This document shows positions 8,630 to 15,226 of a DNA stretch of 64,000 nucleotides, piece after piece (position 1 is the stretch's first letter; every line of letters starts with the position of its first letter). The notes under the pieces are model-generated. The model searched no databases, was not told where the DNA came from, and was given only the letters and a program-made list of their open reading frames with translations. This DNA comes from Streptomyces sp. SAI-127. Lineage in GTDB: Bacteria; Actinomycetota; Actinomycetes; Streptomycetales; Streptomycetaceae. Made by a program: the position numbers and the translations under genes. The stretch is from the NCBI RefSeq assembly GCF_029894425.1, contig NZ_JARXYJ010000001.1:1-64000 (forward strand), read 5' to 3'.

Positions 8630-10012
8630 TCATGAGTACGGACCGAGCCGGGCGCAGGCCTGGCCGATCGCATCCCGATCCACGCCCGCACCAGGGTCGC
8701 GGCCCCGGGCCGCACAGACATGCGAGGTGATCTTCGCCCAGGTACGGAAGTTACCGCGGGCAGTCTGCTCATCCGCCCGCCCCAGGTCGGCCGGATCAGC
8801 GTCCTCCCACACCGGGTGAAACAGACCCAGCGTCCGCGGCACATCCTCCGTGTCGAGACGGCTGACCTGATGCCAGGTCAGGACCCTGGAACGCATCGCC
8901 GCGGCCCGGGCCAGCGCCCGCTCACTGCCCGCCCCGCACAGCACCAGGGCAGCCGCACAACCCGGCGAATCCCACAGCTGGCGCAGGTAGTCCAGCACCG
9001 GCGGCGACAAACGCTGCGCGTCGTCAAGGAACAGCACACCCGGCTCGGCCAGCGCCTCCGCCAGCGCCTGGTCAGCCGGACCGGCACGATGGGTCAAGGA
9101 CCCCGACGGCAGCCCCAGCGCCTCGCACAACGCGGCCCGCACCTGCGGCAGCCCGGGCCTGACCCCCACCACCGCCCGCCACACCGGCACCCGGCCAGGC
9201 AGCAGATGCAGAGCCTGCTCGACCGCGACCGTCTTCCCCAGCCCCGTGTCCCCGTACACGCAGCCGATCCCCCGCGCGGCAACCGTGTGCCCCACCGCCT
9301 CCACCACCTGGGCCACCTGCCGCGTGGACACCAGCCGCGCCCCCGGCGCATACAGACGCACCCCACCCGACACCCGGGCCCGCGAAGCGGTCTTCACCGC
9401 GCCGGGCCGTTCCTCACCATCGGTATCCGACGGCAAGGCGTCCGGGCCGTCCACGACCGGCGGGCCGTTCGCACCATCTGTGAAGCCGAGTTCGGCCAGG
9501 GCCCGGTCGTACCGGCTCGGCTCCACCCGGCCCGACGCCGTGCGGGCGACCTGAAGCACCCGGCCCGCCCTCAGCTCGCCCTTGATCGCACGGTGCAGCG
9601 TCGCCAGGGACGGCACCAACTCCGCCCCCCACCGCTCCAGCACGCCCTCCTCCTGTGCCCGGAGCATCCTGCGGCGCAACTCGGCGACGTTCCCGCCGAC
9701 CTGGGTGAGCACCTCCCACAACGGGTCGCCCACCGTGAACCCGCCCCGCCGCGGCCGCGCCTCCACCCGCCCCTCGGCCAGCCACCGCCACACCGTCCGC
9801 TCCGACACCCCCGCCAACCCCGCCGCGATCCGCACATGCAACGCCGACAAACCGCCCTCACGTTCCACCGCCAGCAGCCGCCGCACCACCACCGACCGCA
9901 CCACCCGGCCAGCCTCCGCCGAACCCGCCGGACCCGACACCGCCTCCCCCACCGGGGCCTGCAAAACCGTCACACGGCCAACCCCACCCGCCCCGGCCAC
10001 CCACCCACACAA
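8630..10012 (-). CDS. Fusion of transposase DNA-binding domain to TniB-like ATPase
   Basis: The N-terminal 170 residues copy the start of the neighbouring TniA: VRRLLAVEREGGLSALHVRI, SERTVWRWLAEG, a second helical region, and VPSLATLHRAIKGELRAG. The rve catalytic core is absent. In its place, from about residue 215, is a TniB-type ATPase with Walker A GDTGLGKT, Walker B VLFLDDAQRL, and FHPVWEDADPADLG plus RGNFRTWAKITSH near the end, closely paralleling the separate tniB. The protein could bind transposon ends and ATPase partners without cutting DNA, so it may act as a regulator, immunity factor or targeting bridge; that is inference. The start is uncertain; GTG at 9973 is also possible. It is first in the operon, 82 bp before tniA. 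Confidence 0.75.
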   Translation of the reverse strand: MCGWVAGAGGVGRVTVLQAPVGEAVSGPAGSAEAGRVVRSVVVRRLLAVEREGGLSALHVRIAAGLAGVSERTVWRWLAEGRVEARPRRGGFTVGDPLWEVLTQVGGNVAELRRRMLRAQEEGVLERWGAELVPSLATLHRAIKGELRAGRVLQVARTASGRVEPSRYDRALAELGFTDGANGPPVVDGPDALPSDTDGEERPGAVKTASRARVSGGVRLYAPGARLVSTRQVAQVVEAVGHTVAARGIGCVYGDTGLGKTVAVEQALHLLPGRVPVWRAVVGVRPGLPQVRAALCEALGLPSGSLTHRAGPADQALAEALAEPGVLFLDDAQRLSPPVLDYLRQLWDSPGCAAALVLCGAGSERALARAAAMRSRVLTWHQVSRLDTEDVPRTLGLFHPVWEDADPADLGRADEQTARGNFRTWAKITSHVCAARGRDPGAGVDRDAIGQACARLGPYS

Positions 10013-10063
10013 AAACAGGCAAACCCAACACAGCCGGCCCGCAACCTGCTAACCACACCGTGA

Positions 10064-10090
10064 CAGCCACCCGGTCACCCCATGACAGCA
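10064..10090 (+). repeat. 27-bp direct repeat, copy 1 (transposon-end-like)
   Basis: This copy reads CAGCCACCC then GGTCACCCCATGACAGCA. A second copy at 10729-10755 differs only at two bases (TT for CC). The two are in the same orientation about 665 bp apart and flank the GNAT gene. Tn7/Tn5053-type elements carry repeated transposase-binding sites in direct orientation near an end, so these are candidate TniA-binding sites. The reverse complement contains TGTCATGGGGTGACC, compatible with a 5'-TGT terminus. Confidence 0.55.
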
Positions 10091-10145
10091 ACCACTTCCA
10101 CGACCCGGCCCCGTGAACCACTGCCAGCACCCCGAACGCCGGCCG

Positions 10146-10604
10146 TCAGCGACGCGCCCGATGGAGGCGCCGGTCCAGTACCGGCTTATGGCGCCCGGGC
10201 CGACTCTCCAGGATGTGCTCGCACGTTCGGGCCCCCGCCACGAACTCGCCGCCGGTGCGAGCCGCCATCGCCCGGAAGAACGCCCGCCCATCCGGGGACT
10301 GGCTACTGGTCGACCAGCGATACCCCGGACCGTCCAGAAGTGCCCTGCCGACAAGGCGCGTACCGAGACCTTGCCGCTGCACATCCGGAGAGAGCGAGAT
10401 CTTCGAAATGACACCCCGCTCGCACTGATGACACACCTTCCACACCAGCCGCGCATCCGATATCCCGTCACGCCCGTAGACACGAATATCCTGGAACCCA
10501 GCAGGCCCCGTCGCGGCGTGCAGCAGAAAAAACCACTCAGTCCTCGGACGGCGAAGAAGCATCCACCGCCAACGAAACTCATCCAGCCCGTCAGGCGTCC
10601 TCAT
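10146..10604 (-). CDS. GNAT-family N-acetyltransferase
   Basis: The 152-residue protein shows the acetyl-CoA-binding motif A as ISKISLSPDVQRQGLGTRLV (Q/R-x-x-G-x-G), followed by GYRWSTSSQSPDGRAFFRAM, which fits motif B of a GNAT fold. CHQCERG just before motif A supplies two cysteines that may bind zinc or form a local turn. The ATG at 10604 is preferred over a GTG at 10670 because GAGGGAG lies about 7 bases upstream. It lies between the two 27-bp repeats and could be cargo carried at the end of the transposition module. The substrate is unknown. Confidence 0.75.
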   Translation of the reverse strand: MRTPDGLDEFRWRWMLLRRPRTEWFFLLHAATGPAGFQDIRVYGRDGISDARLVWKVCHQCERGVISKISLSPDVQRQGLGTRLVGRALLDGPGYRWSTSSQSPDGRAFFRAMAARTGGEFVAGARTCEHILESRPGRHKPVLDRRLHRARR

Positions 10605-10666
10605 CGGAACTCCCTCGCCCACCCACTGCCGAGTCCAAGTCTCGCGAGCGTCACTGCGGTTGTCCC

Positions 10667-10990
10667 TCACACCACAGGAACAGCCACCCCCACGACAGCC
10701 GACCTACCCCACACTCGCCGGAAAAAAGCAGCCACTTGGTCACCCCATGACAGCAGACCCGGCCGCAACCACCCCCCATGACCAGGCACCGAGCATCCCA
10801 TCCCGCTGACACCCACCCAATGCCACCAACGCGCCCACTCACACCGCAGGAATGCGTCGTAGACAGCGTCGGCCTCAGTCTCGGCCTCCTCGCTCTTCTC
10901 CAGCCGCCGCAGCGTGCTCACCCGGAGCTCGTCCCGGATCCGCTCCGTAACCTCCCGGGCCCTGTATGTCTTGAGCGCCCCCGGCGACAT
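10667..10990 (-). CDS. Small hypothetical protein, possibly interrupted at its 3' part
   Basis: From ATG 10990 the frame reads MSPGALKTYRAREVTERIRD... then LRRLEKSEEAETEADAVYDA and FLRCEWARWWHW. This looks like a real amphipathic, charged helical protein. After about residue 60 the composition becomes gly/val-rich and the frame runs through the second 27-bp repeat, so the natural C-terminus may have been replaced. No ribosome site is evident, and the start codon overlaps, on the opposite strand, the proposed start of the XRE regulator at 10989. I do not recognise the family. An alternative view is that this is only a shadow frame. Confidence 0.3.
   Translation of the reverse strand: MSPGALKTYRAREVTERIRDELRVSTLRRLEKSEEAETEADAVYDAFLRCEWARWWHWVGVSGMGCSVPGHGGWLRPGLLSWGDQVAAFFRRVWGRSAVVGVAVPVV
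10729..10755 (+). repeat. 27-bp direct repeat, copy 2
   Basis: This is the second copy of the 10064-10090 repeat, with TT in place of CC in the middle and otherwise identical. A weaker related stretch, CACCCCCCATGACCAG, follows at about 10770-10785. Together they make a repeat cluster of the kind found at one end of Tn7-like elements. I could not find the matching opposite end left of the module (4796-5000, or the gaps near 350-440 and 1130-1180). Confidence 0.5.
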
Positions 10991-11800
10991 GCGTCCCGGA
11001 AGGCCAGGTCCGGTCGTGCGGCGCATTCAACGTGGTTCGCAGCTGAGGAAGCTGCGTCTGGAGCGTGGGATCACGCTCCAGAGGGCTGGTCATTCCGCCC
11101 GCGTGTCCGAAACGAAGATGAGCCGGATGGAGCTGGGCCGGGTCAGTTTCAAGAGGCGGGACGTCGAGAACCTGCTGACGCTGTACGGCATCACGGACGA
11201 GCAGGCCCGGACAGCGATCTTGTCCCTGGCCGAAGAGGCCAACACCCCGGGCTGGTGGCAGCAGTACTCCGAGGTCTTCCCCGGCTGGTCGTCTACCTAC
11301 CTAAGGCTGGAGGGCGCAGCCTCGCTGATCCGCGCCTATGAAGTTGCCGGCAGTACGCACCGCGGGCGAGTCAGGCAGAGGTGGAGCGCCGGGTGGCACT
11401 GCGTCTGGAGCGCCAGGACGCCCTCGTTGCAGATGATGCCTGCGAACTGCACGTCGTCCTCGATGAATCGGCGCTGCGGCGTACCTACGGCCACCATGCG
11501 GTGATGCGCCGGCAAATGCAGTATCTGATCGACGCGTCCGAGAGGCCCAACGTGCGGCTGCAGATCATGCCGTTCCACTCGATGGGACATCCGGTCGGGG
11601 CCGGGCCGTTCACCATGTTCAGCTTCTCGCAGGGCGATCTGTCGGACGTCGTGTACGTGGAGCAGCTCACCAACGCCCTATACCTGGACAAGCCTGCAGA
11701 CGTCGCTCAGTACACGGAGATCCACCAGGAGCTGCAGCGGAACAGCCCGGCACCGGAAAGCAGCCGAGACCTGCTGCGCGGCCTTGCCGTCGCCTCCTGA
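10989..11800 (+). pseudogene. XRE-family regulator with DUF5753, internally deleted
   Basis: The N-terminal part has a clear helix-turn-helix: IQRGSQLRKLRLERGITLQR, ARVSETKMSRMELG. The DUF5753 opening EEANTPGWWQQY...LEGAASLIRAYEV is in the same frame. Homology then resumes one frame over as YAPRASQAEVERRVALRLER and runs to RDLLRGLAVAS, TGA 11798-11800. The usual segment carrying VPGLLQT between AYEV and the next block is missing, so roughly 30 bases were lost with a frame change at about 11345. Intact relatives are about 280 residues and are usually followed by a small DUF397 gene; none is seen here. The protein cannot be made whole. Confidence 0.7.
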
Positions 11801-11804
11801 GGTA

Positions 11805-11820
11805 TCCCCACGCGCGGGGA
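11805..11820 (+). terminator. Short hairpin after the XRE pseudogene
   Basis: TCCCC at 11805-11809 pairs with GGGGA at 11816-11820 around a six-base loop, four bases after the stop codon. It may be a small terminator, or a lone sequence resembling a type I-E CRISPR repeat. Only one copy is present. The remaining stretch to 12080 shows no gene that I can support. Confidence 0.35.
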
Positions 11821-12095
11821 AGAGAGGTCTGTCCGCAGTCCAGTTCCCCAGTGCACGAGGGCAGAGTGAACGTGCCCCCTCCCGTGCGGCAGTTGGTGGC
11901 TGGTGGCAAGGCCGGAACTGGTCGGTCAGCTCGTCGGGACGGATCCATCGGCGAGAACTACGCTGCGAGTGCAGTGACGCTCGAAAGCCTCGGGGGTGTC
12001 GGAAAGCGCGGTCTGCCGCCGCAGGCTCTGTGGTCCGTCTCATAGGCTCAGCGAGACATCACTGTGCAGGACAATGTCTGCGGAGGAGCACCTTC

Positions 12096-13241
12096 ATGAC
12101 CCGCTACTGTGTCGCGTCTGACCGGCACGAGTTGATCGCCACCTGGGGTACCGGCGCAGGTGACCTGGCCGCCGGTGTCGCCACGGCGCCGGCGGGTGCC
12201 GACATCGGCAGCCTGTTGGCCCTGGCCCGGGCGCTCACCCAGCTGTCCAACGCCGCATGGCATACCTACACGCATCCCGCCAGTGCCGCCGACTCGCTGG
12301 AACCCAACAGTGAGGGCTGGCGCCGTGAGGAGGAGCGCAAGCAGTTCAGCGAGGTCGTAGACGCGATCAGCCGGCCCAACCTGCCCAGTGGTGGCACTTT
12401 GGTGGTCTCCTACAGCAGCCTCCTCGAATCCGCTCATCGCGTCGGGCGTGCCCTGCACAGCATCGGCGACCCGCAGCTTGTGGAGGGCGTTGCCGCTGAA
12501 GTCGCCGTTGAGCTCACGGCCGTGGAGAGTGCCGAGCTCGGTGCTCTCAGCGGCCGGTCCCAGCAGGCTGTCCTCCTCAGCCGTGAGGACGCCTCTCCCG
12601 TGCAGGTCGCCGCCGCCGACCAGCTCCTGCAGCAGGATCCCTTCGGCCCCGACGATCTGTTCCGGGGCATCGATCCGACGGCGGCCTCGGTCGCGGCAGC
12701 CCACTGGCTCGCCGCGGCAGCCGAGGTCACCGGCGAGGCATCCGGGCTCGACCCAACCCGCGTGGTTCTGGAAGCCGACAACATCGAGGAGCTGCCCCAC
12801 GAGTCGCCTACCCTCGTCCTCGGCCTCATCTACGACGGCGTTTCGCCGTACGACGCGGTGACCAGCCTTGTCCGGCATGCCATGCAGGTCACCGACGGCG
12901 TACTGCCCGACCCCACCGCTCTGCGGGAACAGCTCGATGACCTGCACGAGACACTCGCCAGGCACAGCGGCGAGGAAGAACCCGACCTCACCGACGTCGC
13001 TCTGCGTCTGACTCCCCTCGACCCTCAGCGGCCCGCATGTGACCTCCTCGAGGACCTCCTCACCGGAATCCACGGCTGCTGGCTCCTCCACAGTGAGTAC
13101 GAGAACCTCGACCACGATGACAGCGATGACGTGGAGGAATGGGACGACGCACGGGCCGAACTGGAGCAGAACCGCAGCCGCGAACGCTTCGCAGAGCTCG
13201 TCCGGGACACCGCCACCCGCCACCGCGGGCGACTCATCTGA
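12096..13241 (+). CDS. Acidic conserved hypothetical protein (381 aa)
   Basis: The start at ATG 12096 has an excellent GGAGGAG site 8-14 bases upstream. The protein starts MTRYCVASDRHELIATWGTG, is rich in Ala, Glu and Asp, has a largely alpha-helical look, and ends in an acidic patch (LDHDDSDDVEEWDDARAELE) before ATRHRGRLI. There are no membrane segments, signal peptide or catalytic motif I can name. It stands alone between regulator debris on both sides. It is a cytoplasmic Streptomyces-type hypothetical; no function is proposed. Confidence 0.65.
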   Translation: MTRYCVASDRHELIATWGTGAGDLAAGVATAPAGADIGSLLALARALTQLSNAAWHTYTHPASAADSLEPNSEGWRREEERKQFSEVVDAISRPNLPSGGTLVVSYSSLLESAHRVGRALHSIGDPQLVEGVAAEVAVELTAVESAELGALSGRSQQAVLLSREDASPVQVAAADQLLQQDPFGPDDLFRGIDPTAASVAAAHWLAAAAEVTGEASGLDPTRVVLEADNIEELPHESPTLVLGLIYDGVSPYDAVTSLVRHAMQVTDGVLPDPTALREQLDDLHETLARHSGEEEPDLTDVALRLTPLDPQRPACDLLEDLLTGIHGCWLLHSEYENLDHDDSDDVEEWDDARAELEQNRSRERFAELVRDTATRHRGRLI

Positions 13242-13403
13242 TCCGGCATTCAGCACTGCTCCCGCCCAGGCAGCAACCTGTCGGCGGCCCGCAGCGCACC
13301 CCGAGTGTTCTTAGTGGGGGTCGCGGGCGGTCTCTAGAACGACATCAACATCGGTGACTTCTGCTGCCCGCCGAAGGTGGGGCTCGGGATCCTCGGGGAT
13401 GGC

Positions 13404-13690
13404 TTAGCTCTCACTCTTGAAGCCTTTGAACGCGGCCAGCCGAAAGACAAGGTTCCTGAAGGCATCAGCTTCATGGGAGGTCAGACCAGCAAGCAGTTCG
13501 ACTTCAACCTCCGCAACGCGTCGGGCAAACCGCGGCAAGGTTCCGGCACCCTTTGAAGTGACCACCACCTTGCGAGCCCTGCGATCAGCAGGATCGGGTA
13601 TCCGCTCGACCAGCCCGGCCTCAGCCAGTGCATCGATCTGGTAGGTCAGGACTGTACGGTCGATGGCCAGTTGGATGCCGATGGCCTGCT
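13404..13690 (-). pseudogene. MarR-family regulator, 5' end missing
   Basis: The visible part is the recognition helix and wing of a MarR winged helix: GIQLAIDRTVLTYQIDALAE, GLVERIPDPADRRARKVVV, followed by the C-terminal dimerisation helices ending AAFKGFKSES. The N-terminal helices that normally precede it are gone. Upstream the frame becomes unrelated at about 13680-13695, exactly where the jetC remnant starts on the other strand. The two truncated genes therefore meet head to head at a recombination junction. No sensible start codon remains. Confidence 0.7.
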
Positions 13691-13692
13691 GA

Positions 13693-15051
13693 CAGATATC
13701 CGAACAGGTCGGCACCCTGATCGGCGCCGTCGACACTGCAACGAAGGAGTGCACAGCACTCGACGAGCAGTACGAAAACGCGGTGAAGAACTATCGCCGA
13801 CTGGGCGACTACGGCTATCTCGAGCTGGCGGGCGTGAACGCCGCCGGCACCAACGGTCTCACGGAGGTCGAGGCGCAGGCCCGCACCGCAGTGTCCCAAC
13901 TGGCCGACGAACCCTGGAGCGAAGCAGCCCTCAACGAGGCACGCACCGACACTGACACCCAGTTCAGACTCTTGCAGTCCGAACTCGACGGACCGGACTG
14001 GCGGCCTCGCGCCACATACGACGGCACGCTGTTCCTGATCACTCTCCTGCACAACGGCGAGTACCGCAGCGTCCCCGAGGCGCAGGACATCATGGCCAAC
14101 GAAATCCACACCCGTCGCAGCTACTTGAGCGACGAGGAGCACGGACTGTTCACCGAGGTTCTGCTGGGGCGGCTCGGTGATCACCTCCGGCGTCGACGCG
14201 CCCGGGCGAAGAGTCTCATCGAGCACATGAACACCTTGCTCCAACAGGTGCCCACGTCCTCCGGACACCTCATGAAGCTCATCTGGGAACCCGACCCGAA
14301 CCAGGACCAGGACGTGCTGGACGCTTTGGACTCCCTGGACGGGCAGTCAAGCGAGCACCTGTCCGAGGACGCGCGCGAGCGGCTCATCCGCTTTCTCGTC
14401 GAGCGAGTGCAGACCGCCCGGGACAACGAGAGCGGTGCGGACTGGCGAACCCATCTGCGCGATGCCCTCGACTACCGGGCCTGGAGCCGCATCCGTATCC
14501 GTATCCGTCACAAGGCCGGCCCCGACCAGAACTGGACCAATCTCACCGACCAGAAGCAACAACGAGGGTCCGGCGGTGAACAGGCCGTCGCACTCCAACG
14601 GCCCTTGTTCGTCGCCGCGGCTGCTCACTACCAGAGCGCGGCAGCGACCGCGCCCCGCCCCATCTACCTCGATGAGGCATTCGCCGGCATCGACACCAAA
14701 ATGCGCGGGCGGTACATGGGGCTGCTCACACAGCTCGACCTGGACGTGGTCCTGGCCAGCCACGACGAATGGGGTTTCCACCAAGAGGTCCCCAAAGTGG
14801 CCACGTACCAGCTCTTCCGGCACTCGGGCCTGCCCGGTGTGCTGACCACCCCGATCCTGTGGGACGGCGCGGAGCGGCACGCCCTGCCGGACCCCGCCCT
14901 GCGCCAGGACACCGCCTTGGACATGGGCCTCGACTGGGACGACGAAGAGGACCTGCTCGACGAGGAGTTCACCGAGGACGAGGAGGCCGAAGCCGAGAAC
15001 GGCGACTACACGTTCGACGAAGAGGGCGCGGCCGATGACGAGAAGGGGTGA
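13693..15051 (+). pseudogene. jetC: C-terminal remnant of Wadjet type II JetC (TIGR02680, SMC-like)
   Basis: The frame opens after a stop at 13690-13692 and reads like coiled-coil SMC sequence at once (LDEQYENAVKNYRRLGDYGYL). It then carries the C-terminal ATPase lobe: DYRAWSRIRIRIRH, the signature loop QQRGSGGEQAVALQRPL, Walker B RPIYLDEAFAGID, and VVLASHDEWGF. An acidic tail ends at 15051. Full JetC/TIGR02680 proteins are about 1,350 residues with an N-terminal Walker A; about 900 residues are absent here. In Wadjet, JetABC forms a loop-extruding complex and JetD cleaves circular plasmid DNA. GTG 13783 could still start a short protein, but an ATPase without Walker A would be inactive. Confidence 0.75.
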
Positions 15052-15170
15052 ACTCCCCCCTGGGCTGGCGCAATGGGCCAGTACCCCGGGTGGAGAGGCG
15101 TTCTGCGCGGCCCTGCGCCGCCGGATCGCCAACGGAGGCGGGCTCAACCGCACACTCAGTCCAGAACGGA
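15035..15170 (+). pseudogene. jetD: 5' fragment of Wadjet type II JetD (TIGR02679)
   Basis: ATG 15035 overlaps the end of the jetC remnant by 17 bp, the normal jetC-jetD order. The first 45 or so codons read MTRRGELPPGLAQWASTPGG then AFCAALRRRIANGGGLNRTL, which fits the opening of TIGR02679 proteins (LPPxLAxW...RRR...GG). After about 15170 the frame turns into arginine/glycine-rich nonsense and overlaps the convergent gene at 15227. The nuclease (Toprim-like) domain is lost. Assignment rests on position plus a short match. Confidence 0.5.
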
Positions 15171-15226
15171 GACACCGGGGGCATGCGGGTCCGGGCACGG
15201 CGCGATGGTGGCCGAGCTCGCCGAAC

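Noticed and set aside
11801..11824. CRISPR-like repeat (GTATCCCCACGCGCGGGGA)
   Set aside because: Only one copy is present, with no spacers or cas genes nearby; a simple hairpin or terminator explains it.
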